Notes: generated from the letters alone by a model not told the origin. A stretch of 64,000 nt of DNA from Chrysomallon squamiferum (GCA_012295275.1 CM022673.1:11895788-11959787); one strand, 5' to 3'. Counted from the first letter of the stretch, positions 41,091 to 59,126 are shown. A program made the numbers and translations.

Positions 41091-43300
41091 ACCTGGTTAC
41101 TAGGTGACTTCTGTGTATTTTGTATAAATATGATGATCGAACGAATAGAGAATCGTGTTTATAACTGTTTATAATTATGATTTTGATTGACAGGTTAAAA
41201 AACAATGTGAAGCTTGTTCACGTCTGCCCTTCTAGCATGATTTTATATTAAGAAGGTATCAGGACTACTGTATCAAAATTCAGAGTCTATTATGACGAAG
41301 GAAAAAGAAGAATAACAAGGATGACATGACTAAAAGGGCATTTTGAACAAAGCCCATAAATCAAAGCATCAAAAGAGGTAGGTATATTTGGTGTAAATCA
41401 TCTCCCACTGTGGCCAGCCCTGACAAAATGAGCACGATGTAACTGAATCTATCATCTCCATCTGTTTGTATTGTACACGATTAACTTAGACTAACAAAAG
41501 CACCATTTGAATAGAGACTCGTAAATTGAAACAACAAAACAGTAAATGTATCTCTAATGTAAACATCCCCCACTGTGATAAAATCTGAATGATTTTGAGA
41601 TATCATCTTAATTTAATCCTATTGTATACGTTTAACTTTTAAGAGCGTGGGAAATAATTATAAGGTTTTTAATATCATCAGTAAAAAACATACATTTTGT
41701 ACTATAATAAAATACGAGAAAGAAATACAAATCTGGATTATCTGCTAGTAAAAGATTTATTTTAATAAAGTACAAGTCACTGAGATCATGATAACTACTG
41801 CTTCCACTAAACAGGACTGAGCTTGCGAGCCACGGCTTGACAAGGAAACCAGTTTGACTGGTCAGTCGTTTTCACAAGAGAAGAAAGGCACATTACAAAT
41901 TAACACAGATTTGAAGAATGATGACAATGTTTAAATTATTTTTCTTTCCTACTAAATTAGTAGACGAAACACCATTCTTACACCCTGAACATCAATTAAA
42001 ATATAAATTATTTTGACGATACAAAATAAAATAACAAATCTGTCCTATGAATCTATAGAAATAATAGACCGAGTATGGACAAATGGACACTTGGAGAACA
42101 AAGAGGTATGTGATAGGATATGTTCCATGTTTGTACACGTTTGATTTACCTCGGTCCTGTCGACGATATACACAGTGGTTAACTCCATTCTGTCGTAACT
42201 AAGCTAAACAAAAATATCGTGATTTCAGTGATCACGTGTACAGAAAATACTGGAAGATGATCGTGCAGCCAGAAAACGTGAGAATACCTGTTCAAGAAAA
42301 ACTTTAGAAACATTAGCCAGAAATCATGATTTACAGAAGAAGGGTGATGTTTTTAGTGGTCATGAAATATTGTTTTGTTCTATGTCATGTAAATTCTTGC
42401 TGTGTAATTTTTATGATGCAATAATGTGAATGTAACTATAAATTTTATAAATACACACTCACGCACATATGCACTCACACACATAGAGAAATATATGCAG
42501 AAATATAAACAGTAATTGTCCCGTTTCCATTTTTGCTACAGTCGGAACAAATGAAAATGAAAATGACCTCTAGTTGTTATTTCCTCTTGGAACTCGATGA
42601 CTTACGACTGACGTACACTTTACGCTGTAATATATAAAAAGATTAAGAATATCAAACAGAAATAATCAAAAAGAACAAAACTGAAGAAATATCTCTTATT
42701 TGTTTCTCTCATAAATAGTAATTACAGTCTACCAAACCATGTCATAAAAAAATCCTAGAAATTCAGGATTACAGAACGTGTTTGATTCTTTAAAAGTAGG
42801 TTAAACACCCACCAGACACTTTTAACAGAAATTCGTAATATAGATTACAGATATTAGATTTTTGTTTACGGAATATTTCATGCTCAGTATTATATCAAGT
42901 AACGCGTTGGCATAAAGGTTTGTTTACTCTGTATTTTTCTCAAATTGCTCAAAAGTTTTACATAAAATAACAAATCAAACTTATGGTAAAACAGTATTAA
43001 GACATTTAATGGTTTTCGTTCTGTGGTGATAATCTGTATAAATGTTTTTTTTTTTGTGTGCTGAATGTTATTGTTTGCTGCTGATGTTTGTACAGGTTTG
43101 GTTTCTATCTTGATACGAATATCGTACAGATTAGACACGAGGTGAATCTTTACTGAACTACTACTCACTTTACTTTAATATTAAACATCTGTACGTGTAA
43201 AATTGAAACGCTTTCCTGTAACACTTGTTGCAAGGGAAAAGTGACATCATCATAACATCCATCACCTGAGAAACATGATCACAAACAAACACACATAGAT
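41091..43300. repeat. Upstream flank of gene C (copy of 5500-7400)
   Basis: About 2 kb upstream of gene C matches the right arm of the inverted repeat at 5490-7400 and, in part, 47030-48060 and 53270-54130. The shared order includes ctatcatcttcatctg-like, gagccacggcttgacaagga and aacgcgttggcataaaggtt sequences. It is a duplicated non-coding flank; no gene was recognised. Confidence 0.75.
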
Positions 43301-43307
43301 ACATAGG

Positions 43308-43450
43308 GTTGTCTCGATGGCCGAACGGTAACGTCGTCCGCTTCGGGCGGGCGGATGGTGCCATACGTTCGAGTCGCGTCAGCGGCATCTGTAGGGGTTC
43401 CTAACTGCACTTTGTCCACCTAGTGCAGTCTAGTTAAACCTTCAAAATCC
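43308..43450 (+). mobile_element. tRNA-derived SINE
   Basis: It starts gttgtctcgatggccgaacg with an A-box-like stretch (43316-43331), has a B-box-like acgttcgagtcgcg near 43364-43377, and continues into cactttgtcc and aatcctaaaac tail sequence. The body is shorter than that of the copy at 52055-52235. Confidence 0.65.
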
Positions 43451-43728
43451 TAAAACACACGTTGATTTTCGGCGACCCATTGTAACAGGATAAATTCTTC
43501 CTTTTGTTTTTGGATAATGTTGGTTCAATGCATCAAAATGTGATTTCAGTACGTCCGTATTGCACGTGCTTCTGCGACAGCACGAGCGCACCGCGTCTGC
43601 ACGTGCAGTACACAGAGCAGCGTGCTATATGACAAATGGTGTTATTTTCATTATCCAAAGCGCATATGCAACTAACAGATTACCAAGTTTTATCATTTTA
43701 TTTTAATTTATTTGGAAGCAACAGTCAT

Positions 43729-43787
<59 letters not shown>

Positions 43788-44180
43788 AACACAAATAGAC
43801 ACATTCACCTTTATTTTAAGATCACAAGTCGAGATACAAACTGTACGTGTGCAAGACATTAACAAACTTCAAGTGTGGGTAAACCTATAGGTTACAAAAA
43901 TTAATTGTACGTGACAATCTGAACATTTGTCTTAAGTTCACACTGATAATGTCACGATCCGTTACTGACACGCGACAGATAAATAAAAACGTACGTGTAT
44001 ATTTCTATGTATAGTAACCTTTCAAAAACATTTTCATAATTCAATTTAAATTAATTAATGAATTTAATATAATTATTTGATAATATTCTAGTCTTCAGCT
44101 AGGATGTATAAATTAATATGTATATACTTGCATACATAAATACACAGAGATATATGTATATATATATATATATATATACA

Positions 44181-44230
<50 letters not shown>

Positions 44231-45234
44231 GACATACATGGAGATGTACACATATATGGGCATACGCACACGCATATGCAGAATAAAATGAACCAGTACG
44301 TAATATCACATTCCTCAGATAGTATCTTAACATAAGCGATATTAAGTCATATTGTTTTCTTCTGGCGAGTTAGATACAAAAGACCCACTAGCGTCCGTTA
44401 AAAGCAAACGCTTTATTATATAAATATTTCGACTGTTAGGAAAAACACAACACGAAATAAACATCGAAGCAAACGAGATCTGAATGAGAAGAAAGAATTA
44501 TGAATTAGATAAAAAGTAGTTAAACAGAAAAAGTTTCCTCTGAGTCATATTAAAAAATTAAAAAATTAAATAAAATTAACGATATATAGAAATCTTAAAA
44601 TAATCTCCATGTTATTAATCCGTTTCATAGGATTTATAACTGCACACAGATTTTTTTTTTTTTTTTTTTTTACATAATGATCCCAACATTAAAAAAAAAT
44701 AATAAAATAAAATAAAAATAAGACTACAAAAGAAATATTTGTGCTTGTATTATCATAAACAGGGAATCACATGTCACAACCTTTAGTGTGGCACTCGTTA
44801 GTTACTAGTTGGAACGGTATATAGCACAGTAGATGAACGAAGAAGGCTTGAACAAGGGACCACTAGCTCAATAAAAGATCGCTGTTTTGTTGTCAAGCTA
44901 GTCAAAGTTGAAACATAGCACGTTGTTAGATAACTCTGTTTATTTTATGTGGTACTTGTCGTTAACGAGTTAATACTACGTCAGTTTGAAACGAGATACA
45001 TTACTCATTGTATTTATAGTTTAGTGCTTTTTTTCTTCTTTTAATTTCTTTTTTGTCCTGTCAAGTGCGATAAATGTTAGATATGTTTATATTAATTTAC
45101 CAACATTAATTATCTCCCTTGGTTTGTCGTAGAAGTGTTAATATACATGTACATACGTATATACGTACATAAATATATACACACAGACAGACAAATATGG
45201 AAAGGTACATAGAAAACGCAGTACGCATTTATTT
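43451..45234. repeat. Intergenic duplicate (partner 58200-61080)
   Basis: The segments 44060-44480 and 44640-45110 match 58200-58560 and 60590-61075, including tagcgtccgttaaaagcaaacg and ggaacggtatatagcacagt. AT (43731-43785) and CA (44183-44222) tracts interrupt it. It may derive from a degraded mobile element, but no coding domain was visible. Confidence 0.6.
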
Positions 45235-45890
45235 TGACTCGGCTACTGTTTAATGCAACAACGTTCAACGATGCTCGAATTTTCTGACTCTGCGAGGGAT
45301 GTCCTAGAACCGGCTTGCCAGCTTGGGAAGTCGCCCATAAATTCAGATGCCGTAAACTTTCGACTGTGCGTCTGCAAGACAGCTTACACGTGATCGACCC
45401 CGCCCTCGTGCACGACGTGTCACTGTCCAGCATCAAGTTCAAAAAATGTGCCTGGCTCAGCTGCACAAGAGATTTTAACCTGCAGCTACGACAGCTACTA
45501 CCATCCACGTTCCACACGTTCCCAAACAGTCAACAGACTGCATGACGTCCACGACGGACTGCAGCAGGGTATGAAACGTAGACGTAGCGAAAGACGCGCC
45601 AGCTGCTGGGCAGGTCGTGGTTGATGACGTGGGGAGGATTCAACACGCAAAGTAGGACAGACTTCACACTATCCGAGGACGTTGTGTGCCACGTTACCAG
45701 AAATTCTGTTTCTTACCCAACTCGCAGTAAGGACTGGTTAATGAAATTAAGCGATGTTACTAATATCTTGGGCTGTGTCCTTACTTTACACAGCAGTCTC
45801 GTTTCCCTAATTCAGTGCGTGAATAGAATTTGTCTGACATTGTTACTAATTTAATGACATCTCAGTTAGATCATCGTTTCCCACGGCTGA
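45235..45890. repeat. GC-richer interspersed repeat, longest copy
   Basis: This copy contains gtcctagaaccggcttgcca, cgtgcacgacgtgtcactgt and the same ccacgacggactgcagcagg block as 35120-35530. Related sequence lies at 54170-54440. Its class is unknown. Confidence 0.6.
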
Positions 45891-46081
45891 CAGCACACAC
45901 ACAGCACACACGGACGCACACATATTTAGTGAATAAATTTATGTGGCTCCAAAACAGGCAAAACTAAACACTGTGGTGTGAACCATAAACAAAATACTGA
46001 ATTCAATGCTCTATGGATGTCATCATTTTCCCTTTCTCTAATATTTTGCAAGATGTGCCACATTATTACATACACAGTTAC

Positions 46082-46923
<842 letters not shown>

Positions 46924-47026
46924 TTTTTATGTTATTCCTTGGTATGTTGTTGATTGTTTATGGGGTTTTTTCTCCCATAAACTTTAATCTTTGATCCAAG
47001 CAAGTGAAAGGCACGATTATATAAAG

Positions 47027-48080
47027 ATCAGTTTATTAGATTACTTGTGTGTTTATATGTATTTTTATATAAATTTGATGACTAACGAATAGACAATCGT
47101 GTTTATAACACTACAGCAATATTTTTGATTGACTGGTTAAAAAACAATGTGAAGATTGTTGAGGTCCGCCCTTCCAGCATGATTTGATATTAAGAAGGTA
47201 TAAGAACTATTGTGTCAAAGTTCAGAGTCTATTATGAGAAACAAAAAAGAAGAATAACAAGGATTACGTGACAAAGGGTAATTTTTAATAAATGCCTGTA
47301 ATTTGAAACAACCAAACAGAAAACACAAATAGTTGGTTTAAATGTCTCCCACTGTGAGAGCACGATATAACTGAAAAAAAATCTTTATGGTTTAATAATG
47401 TGGGAAATAATTATAGGTTTCTAACACTGTAAGTAGATAAAGCAGTTTGACTGCTCAGTCGTTTTCACCATGAGAAGAATGGTACATTACACATTTTCAC
47501 AGATTAGAAGAATGATGACAATGTTTAAATTATTTTTGTTTCGTACTAAATTAGTAGACGAAACAGCATTCTCACACCCTGAACATCAGTTAAAATATAA
47601 ATTTTCACAGAGGTGCAATAAAATAAATAAATAATTTTGAAGATATAAAACAAAATAACAAATCATTTCTATGAATCTACAGAAATATTAGACCGCGTAT
47701 GAGACAACTGGACAGTTGGAGAACAAAGAGGTATGTGATACGATATTTTCCATGTTAGTTCATGTTTGATTTACATCGGTTCTCACGATGATATGCACAG
47801 TGGTTAACTCCATTCTTTCGTAACTACGATAAACAAAAATATCGTGATTTAAGTTGTCACGTAGACAGAAAAAACTGTAAGATGATCGTGCAGCCAGAAA
47901 ATGTGAAAAGACCTTTTCAAGAAAAACTTTAGAAATATTAGCCAGTAATCATGATTTACAGAACAAGGGTGATGTTTTTAGTGGTCATAAAATATTTTTT
48001 GTTCTATGTCATGTAAATTCTTGCAGTTTAATTTTTATGATGCATGAGTGGTAATATAACTATAAACTTATTGTTATTTA

Positions 48081-48120
<40 letters not shown>

Positions 48121-49234
48121 TACTTATTTATTCTTATATTCATTATTATTTTTTACTTTTTTTTTGTTATATAAATAATAAAAAGTACTAAAGTAATCGA
48201 CATATTGTGCAAGACTTATATCTACGATCTGCGATTATCTACTGTTCACATCTGCTATCGTGTGAATAATGATTTAGAATAATGAACGCCGTTTTGCGAT
48301 TATTAGCTTATGTTCCGTGTTTCTGATTTTTAAATAAGGTCGGAAATTAGATATACTCTTATTTACCATTTCCAGTACAATGACGTATTTTATTACACAC
48401 CCAAAACAAAACAAAAACCTCCCAGGCTCTTACAACTGAAGATTTAAAACTGATTTATTCTGCTGGGTCACATCCGGGATTAAAAGGCTGCAACATACTA
48501 AGTAAAAAATCAGAACGATCAAGATGGCAGTCAAAATACTTCTGCATTAATAATCAATATATAACCGAAGGTTAAGTTGCAAAAGTCACTCCCCAACTAT
48601 ACATGCACTCTAGGGGTAACATAGGAAAATACACTGATATGAGCTTTTTTTACATATAATAGTTATTATCAGCAATAGATTTCGATGCCAGACATTTTGA
48701 AAAATGGCTGTATTTGGTGAATTCCAGAATGTTTTTTTTTACTTTTGCTTCCAGTGTCACAAACATGATAGGTTACTCTCATTCCTAGTAACTGTTTGAT
48801 GCAAAACCAGTTGTTTTGGCGGCTGGTGGTCCGTTGGTTAATGCAATAATTATTTACGTGTGTTAATGCAAACTATAGATTATGTACTTTACCTATTCAT
48901 TTTAATGATACAACGGACTGGTTGTACATTCATAAAATATTTCTTAAATTGATCCCAAATTAGGCATCCTACCACCAAATCTTCTCAATTACTTTTTAGA
49001 TGCGTCACTTTCTTTACTAATATATTTATTATTAATTTAGCCAAAGGTGAGAGAAAAAAAATATATTTTTACTAATTCTAACAATTTATATAACGATTAT
49101 ACTAGTTTGCAGCAACAGATCTGTATATGTATTCACATAGTTAGAAACGCATTTAGAGGGAAGAGCCACTGTTTGGAACGGAAATAATAGGTAAGTTCCA
49201 GTGTTTCTGCAGAACTGCGTTTGAAGAAATTAAT

Positions 49235-49311
<77 letters not shown>

Positions 49312-49626
49312 CAAACTATTGTACTTACTCTGTTTCAGATTCACTCATCCATTCTCTCTCCCTTTCTCTCACTCTTTACGTTACAGCTTTCGTTCTGAAA
49401 TACCAACATCTGCTTAACAAAAACAGAGCAAGGATTTAGAAGGTGTTTTTAAAATGAAATAATAAAAAAGAATTGGTCTGAATGTATCTTTATTTCAGAA
49501 CAAAGGTCTTCATCAGATACATGCAGGTTTTTTCACACAAGAAACAAAATTAAATTATTATCATTCCATCATTGATAGTTTACTAGAAATTCCAAAAGGG
49601 GTTATTAGAACTTTCGTTAGTTTATT

Positions 49627-49677
<51 letters not shown>

Positions 49678-50011
49678 TTTGTTATTACGTTGTTGTTCTA
49701 ATTTGGAAAGATCTTCCTTCATTTGTGTGTGTTTTTTTTTGTTTTTTTTATTTTTTGAACACACTACAATCTTCAGTATAAATATTACGTAGAACTAGTT
49801 GTAGAAGATCTGTCAGAAACGTCGTTTTTTAGCGAGGTTCTACTCTTACTCATCCTGGGGTCTACTCCTACGAGAGACGACAGACACGTCATGAATTTAT
49901 CACAGTTAAAAGTACAATCACACAGTTAATCACCATTATTAGTAACGAAACCAGCACTCTGAGTTTTTATGGACGGAATGGGGTTTTTTGTGCTAATTTG
50001 TTGGGGTTTTT
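47027..50011. repeat. Duplicated flanks between relic D and gene B
   Basis: The part 47027-48060 is a copy of the upstream flank seen at 41090-42430. The part 48060-49900 is a copy of 31994-33600 and of 62860-64000, with a CT tract at 49238-49308, the stem-loop motif at 49492-49532 and a TTTA tract at 49625-49682. No coding region apart from family exons was found. Confidence 0.7.
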
Positions 50012-53148
<3,137 letters not shown>

Positions 53149-53250
53149 TTTATGTTATTACTTGATTTTTTTTTTTCCTCTTGAACACGTGGGACTTTAG
53201 TCTTGTATCACGTATCTCTCAGCAAGATGTGGTGAATGGTGATAGGCACG

Positions 53251-53260
53251 ATTATATAAA
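53251..53260 (-). promoter_or_regulatory. TATA box of gene B
   Basis: On the minus strand ggtctttatataatcgtgcc lies about 105 bases upstream of the ATG at 53148. The block is almost identical in the copies at 4.5, 5.5, 47.0 and 57.2 kb. Confidence 0.65.
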
Positions 53261-53269
53261 GACCAGGTT

Positions 53270-54440
53270 ACTAGGTTACTTGTGTGTTTATACGTACGTT
53301 AAACAAATAGGATGATCAAATTAACAGAGAATTATATATTTGACTGACAGGTTAAAAAACAATGTGAAGATTGTTGAGGTCCGCCCTTCTAGCATGATTT
53401 GATATTAAGAAGGATCAGGACTCCAGTATCATAATTCACAGTTTATTACGAGAAAGACAAAAGAACAACAGGGATGACGTGACAAAGGGTAATTTTGAAA
53501 TAATGCCTCTAAAACTAAACAACAAAACAGCAAACAGAAAACACTGGAAGATGATCATGCAGTGATAAGAAAACGTGATAAGACCTTTTCAAAAATAACT
53601 TTAGAAATATTAGCCAGAAATCATGATTTACAGAACAAAGGTGATGTTGTTAGTGGACATATAAAATTTCTTCTTCTAAGTCATGTTCTAAGAAAATTCT
53701 AGTAGTTGTAATTTTTATGATGCAGTAATGTGAATATAACTATCAACTAATTATTATTTAAATATTTATTATTATTATTATTATCGTTATTGTTATTTAC
53801 TTATTTATTTATTTATTTACTATTTTTATTGACTTTTTGTTGATTGCACACACACACACACTCACAAGAAGTGGGTGACTTACTACTGACACACACTATA
53901 TACTTTTATATATAAAAGGATTAAGGACATCAAATAGAAATAATCTCCTAACGATATTTGTTTCTCTCATAAATATTATTTACAGTCTATCAAACCATGT
54001 CATAAAAGATCCTTGGCATTCAGGATTAGAGAACACGTTTGATTCTTTAATAGTAGGTTATTATACCACCATATACGTTTGACAGAAATTCGCAATATAG
54101 ATTACAGATTAAACAACCACTATTTAAATGTTTGTTTACTCTGTATTTTTCACTATTTTTTATATTTTTTTATGATACGAGGTTCTGCGACTTTCTGACA
54201 TTACGAGCGATGTCTTAGAACCGGCTTGCCAGCGAGGTAAGTTGCCAGTAATTTTGAGAGTGTGAGAGTGACGAGCCTGTAACGAAGAAATCACTACGTC
54301 GGCAGATGCGGGTTTGCGTAGACGTAGTGAAAGACACGCCAGCTGGGCAGGTCGTGGTTGATGACGTGGGAAGGATTCAGCATGCAAATTAGGACAAATT
54401 TCACATTTGGACGTTGCCGTGTCCAAACTGATACATTTAC
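53270..54440. repeat. Upstream flank of gene B with repeat copy
   Basis: It is a rearranged, shortened copy of the 41.1-43.0 kb flank up to about 54150. From 54170 to 54440 it is a partial copy of the GC-richer repeat at 45235-45890. No terminal exon for pseudogene A was found here. Confidence 0.6.
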
Positions 54441-55186
54441 CAATTTAATGTACAAACGCACACAGACACACACAGAGTCACACATACACACACGCACGCA
54501 CACAGATACACATTCATTTATAAATCTACATACAAAAATATTTGTTAATTTACTGCGCAATAAAATAAAAGATAATCGTACCTGCACTAGTGGTATTGTC
54601 AGCTGAAAGTAAAACGATGTCACTGTTAGAAATCTTAATACTAATTACATTAACAACGCAAACAAACATAGTCCGCGAAAGGATTTTAAACTAAAAGTAA
54701 AACTGTAAATTAACAATTTCCGTCAATTACAATACCTAACTATTGAACAACAGATATGTGCTGATGTTTGCCGCTGTCGTACTGTCGGCCGATGCTGGTG
54801 TTGTACTGTAGGTCATGGTTTCTGTTGTACTGCATCTATAAAATGAAATATACATTGTATGAATCAAGGTACGTATTCATGTACTATGTTTTACGTAGGT
54901 ACGTATGTATATCTGTATATGTACTAACGAGAAGAAAATGGCTGCATCATGAATAGACATATATATATATATATATATATATAGTGCATAAGTATGATGT
55001 GGCCCCAATAGAGACAAAACATAAAAGTGTGCACACTGCATAAAATGAACAACAATGAAAATACTGAATACTGAAGACAATGCTTTCATGAATATATACT
55101 TGATTTCCCTTTCTCTAATTTTGGAAAACCTGCCACATTATTACATACACAGCTACCTTCTCCCGTTACTATATATGTATATATGG

Positions 55187-55190
<4 letters not shown>

Positions 55191-55265
<75 letters not shown>
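55191..55265. repeat. (GT)n microsatellite
   Basis: A GT tract of about 75 bases next to the downstream copy of the duplicated 12 nt exon. Confidence 0.95.
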
Positions 55266-55267
<2 letters not shown>

Positions 55268-55344
55268 CGCGCGCGCAACTATTAGGATTTTTTATATTCT
55301 CTGTGTTCTGTACGTCTGATTAGACTCTGCACAACTTTTTTTTT

Positions 55345-55828
55345 AGGAGTATTAACAAATGCAGCTGCCACTAAATCCTTGTTTTCAGGTGAACGAACTG
55401 TTTTAGGACGAGCTTTTTTAGAAGCATTTGACACATTTCCAATTTGGATACAAGATTGAACATTGTCGATTTACTCGGTACAGGTGTTCTAAAGTTTACT
55501 TCCCATCTTTCTTCAACATTCTTGTAGCTAGTCATTGCATAGTAATTCTTAATAACAAAGATACTTTCGTTTTTCGCTGCATTTTTAAGAGTGACGGTAC
55601 CATTTCAATTCAAACCATGGAGAGTCCAGTAGCGCGCGCTAAAACAGAAGTCTCGATCACGAAGAACACTACAATCAGGTAACAAAAATCATTCCAAAGA
55701 CTACTACTGACAGAAGTAAATGAATAGTACAAAAGATAACGTAAAATGACATAAAAGATGGAATTAAATTTGTTATTTTTAATATCTAATTTTATTTAAG
55801 TTTTCGGTAAGGTTACTTTTGGGACACC

Positions 55829-55833
<5 letters not shown>
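55345..55833 (-). mobile_element. Truncated mariner-like element with HTH fragment
   Basis: On the minus strand it begins cagggtgtcccaaaagtaac at 55833, an end typical of mariner-like elements. Further in, a frame at about 55425-55590 reads SIFVIKNYYAMTSYKNVEER and VPSKSTMFNLVSKLE, then after a one-base shift SKKARPKTVRSPEN, which is the pattern of an N-terminal helix-turn-helix of these transposases. The catalytic domain and the other end are missing. It sits between the two copies of the 12 nt exon in pseudogene A. Confidence 0.7.
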
Positions 55834-55873
<40 letters not shown>

Positions 55874-56096
55874 GTATAAGTATGATGTGGCCCCAAAAGA
55901 GACAAAACAAAAAAGTGTCCACACTGCATGAAATGAACCACAATCAAAATACTGAATACTGATGACAATGCTTTCATGAATATATATTGGATTTCCCTTT
56001 CTGTAATTTTGGAAAATGTGCCACATTATTACATGCACAGTTACCTTCTCCCGTTACTATATATATATGGACCTGTGTGTGTATGTATGTGTGTAG

Positions 56097-56250
56097 TTTA
56101 GGATTTTTAATATTCTCTGTCTTATGTACGTCTGAAAAGACTCTACACACAGAAATTATTCGTGAACGCACTGGCGCAGGAGGACAAAGTTCAATCACGA
56201 CCTCACAAAACCTGTCAGATGCCGCTGACGAGACTCGAACGTCAAGATAA
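56097..56250 (-). mobile_element. tRNA-derived SINE, lacking its 5' head
   Basis: The minus strand contains acgttcgagtctcgtcagcg and gtgaggtcgtgattgaactt as in the copy at 52055-52235, but the A-box part is missing and is replaced by catacata repeats. A smaller fragment of the same tail lies at about 55286-55335. Confidence 0.65.
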
Positions 56251-56877
56251 TGTATGTATGTATGTATGTATGTATCTATGTACTTACCTTCATTTTAATA
56301 TGTGTATGTGTGTGTGTGTGTGTGCGTGTGTGTGTGTGTGTGTGTGTATGTGTGTGTGTATTTGTATATATTTTGTGTGTCTTGTTATTATTATTTTTAA
56401 AAATAAATTCTAATTCTACTCAGATGTATACTTTTATTTTGTTTCTTTGTTTATTTAATTTAGTGGCGTTACTTGAAAACTTACTTGATGATGTTATCAG
56501 TGTTGTAAATAGAGCTACCGCTGAAAAAAAAAAATTAGTAAATTAATTAATTAATTAAAGAAAGAAACAAACAAACAAATAAAATAAAATAAAATAAAAT
56601 AAAATGAATAAATTCTCATAAAAGTAAATTAAAATTGTAAGTGTTGTATAACATTCTCTAAAATCACGAATATAAACGTGAATTTTTAAGAAGAGGTAAA
56701 AGTATATTTGTTTAAAGAAATCTCAACACATTTTTAAGCCGCGTAATATCTTTTTCCGGGAAAACAAATAATAACAAACTTTAATTCTTTGGAAGGACCG
56801 AGAAAGACAAACACACATACAAACACACACACACACAAATGTAAGGAATCAGAAGATGGGAGATAGGTTATACATAC

Positions 56878-56879
<2 letters not shown>

Positions 56880-56970
<91 letters not shown>
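56880..56970. repeat. (GA)n microsatellite in pseudogene A
   Basis: A GA tract of about 90 bases at the conserved place after exon 1 on the minus strand. Confidence 0.95.
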
Positions 56971-56974
<4 letters not shown>

Positions 56975-57174
56975 ATGTAACTATCCATAAAATATATTTA
57001 CATAAATTAACTCATCGCAGATGAGCGCTACAATGAAAGATGTTTTGTTAACTTTTTAATTTTTTTTCCTTGGCATTTTCTTGTTGTTTTTTTTTTTTTT
57101 TTTTGAGAGAGATGGTTCCCTTAAAAACGTTTGACTTTAATCTAAGAATGATGTGGTGAATGGTGATCGGTACG

Positions 57175-57184
57175 ATTATATAAA
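57175..57184 (-). promoter_or_regulatory. TATA box of pseudogene A
   Basis: The minus strand reads ggtctttatataatcgtacc at the family's usual distance before exon 1, so the core promoter is intact although the start codon is lost. Confidence 0.6.
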
Positions 57185-58295
57185 GACCAGGATACTAGGT
57201 TACTTCTGTGTTTATATGTATTTTATGTTCTTTCCATGTTAAGCTGTGGTACGCAGGCTCAGTCCTCTGTAATGGAAGCAATAGTAATACATGATCTCAG
57301 TGACTTGTACTTTATTAAAATAAATATTTTAGTAACTAAGCCAGATTTGTATTTCGTTTCTCGCGTTTTATTATAGTTCAAAATATGTGTTTATTTACTT
57401 ATAATATTAGAAACCTATAATTATTTTCCAAATTCTTAAAACATGGTTGTTTCATGTATATCGTGCTTATTTTGTCACAGTGGGAGACATTAATACTAAA
57501 AATTCGTGTTATCTGTTTTGTTGTTTTGATTAACATGCATTTATTAAAACTAATCCTCTGTCAGCTGAACCCTCTTATTCTTCTTTCTTCTTTATCATAA
57601 TAGACCAAATTTTGATACAACAGTCCTGATATCTTTTTAATATCAAATCATGCTGGAAAGGCGAGCCTCGGTAATCTTTACACTGCTTTCTGACCTTTTA
57701 GTCAAAATTATAATTACAGAGTTATAAACACGATTCTCTATTCGATCGATCATAACGATTTACAGAACAAGGGTGATGTTTTTAGTGGTCATGAAATATT
57801 GTTTTGTTCTAAGTCATGTAATTTTTATGATGCAATAATGTGAATATAACTATCAACTTAATATTATTTTAACTTTAATTTATATTATTATTATTTCATA
57901 TATATATTGATGCTGTTGTTGTTGTTGATGCTGTTGTTGTTGTTGATGCTGTTATTTATTAACTCCTGGAAGGAATTCATAAATACACACGCACGCACAG
58001 ATACACACATACACACACGTACACGTATAGAAACATAAACATTATTATATGAAGTAACGCGTCAACATAAAGGTTTGTTTACTCTGTATTTTTCTCAGAT
58101 TGCTTTACATTTTTCATGATTCCCTTTCTTGAGTTTTTAATCATTTTGGTGGTTTTTTCAATAAGGTAAAACAATAATAAAAAAATTCAAGTTTTTCATT
58201 CTATTTTGAAAATTATTTGATAATATTTCAGTCTTCAGCTATGATGTATAAATAAATGTATATATAGATATATACATACATATATAAATACGTAC

Positions 58296-58327
<32 letters not shown>

Positions 58328-59084
58328 GCAGACACACATATACATATATATGTACATGCATATATACATATATGGACATATACATATACATACGCATACC
58401 CTCACGCATGGGCAGAATAAAATAAGCGACATTAAGTCATACTGTTTTGTCCTGTGAGTTAGATATAAAAGACCCACTAGCGTCCGTTAAAAGCAAACGC
58501 TTTATTATATAAATATTTCTACTGTTAGGAAAAACACGACACGAACTAAACATCCGAGCAAACGTGATCTGAATGAGAAGAAATAATTATGTGTTAGAAT
58601 AAAAAGTAGTTAAACAGAAGACGCTTCATCTAAACAAACAAACAAACAAACAAAAAACGACATACAAAAATCTTTTTAAAATCTTTGCTTGTTTCAAACA
58701 AAGTAGTCGTTTCCAGATATTCTCACGTTTTGTGAAATACAATACCATGCGAGCCAAAAACAACACGATTCTGTACGATTCGGAATTAAAGTCACGCGCA
58801 TAAATTGCAAATGGCCGCTGGTCGTCTTTACTGAAGGAAATATATACATACAGCTACTTATAAATGTCATCAATGAATAACCAGCCATTTGTTTGAGACA
58901 CTCAACGAGGAGAGATGGTCGCTGTATACCAGATAAATACGTTTAGTCTTTTATCAGATATTCCGTGTTGCTTTGTCTAGAATTGACGTAACGTTTTGGC
59001 GCTTGCCAAACTGAAAGATTAGAGCCACTCAGAAATTAATAACATTCTGGTCGTATTATTATTATTATTATTATTATTATTACA

Positions 59085-59126
<42 letters not shown>

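Larger units (their letters stand above)
54582..57052 (-). pseudogene. Pseudogene A of the micro-exon family
   Basis: Exon 1 (57016-57052) retains NKTSFIVALIC, but the start ATG has become GTT and the donor GT has become AT. Exon 2 (56485-56520) is intact and codes AVALFTTLITSS. Two copies of the 12 nt exon coding ITGE lie at 56045-56056 and 55157-55168, both with good splice sites. The Ser/Thr exon near 54775-54836 has an acceptor but a one-base deletion and no donor. The 21 nt exon at 54582-54602 codes ADNTTSA. No terminal exon of its own was found. It is dead as a stand-alone gene, although its intact symmetric exons could still be joined to gene B transcripts. Confidence 0.65.

Noticed and set aside
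45110-45517. 135-codon minus-strand ORF in the GC-richer repeat
   Set aside because: The frame is not kept in the copies at 35.3 and 54.3 kb and shows no recognisable domain.
57908-57952. Thr/Ser-type repeat (gatgctgttgttgttgtt) resembling the mucin exon
   Set aside because: It is a short simple repeat with no acceptor, donor or family flank.
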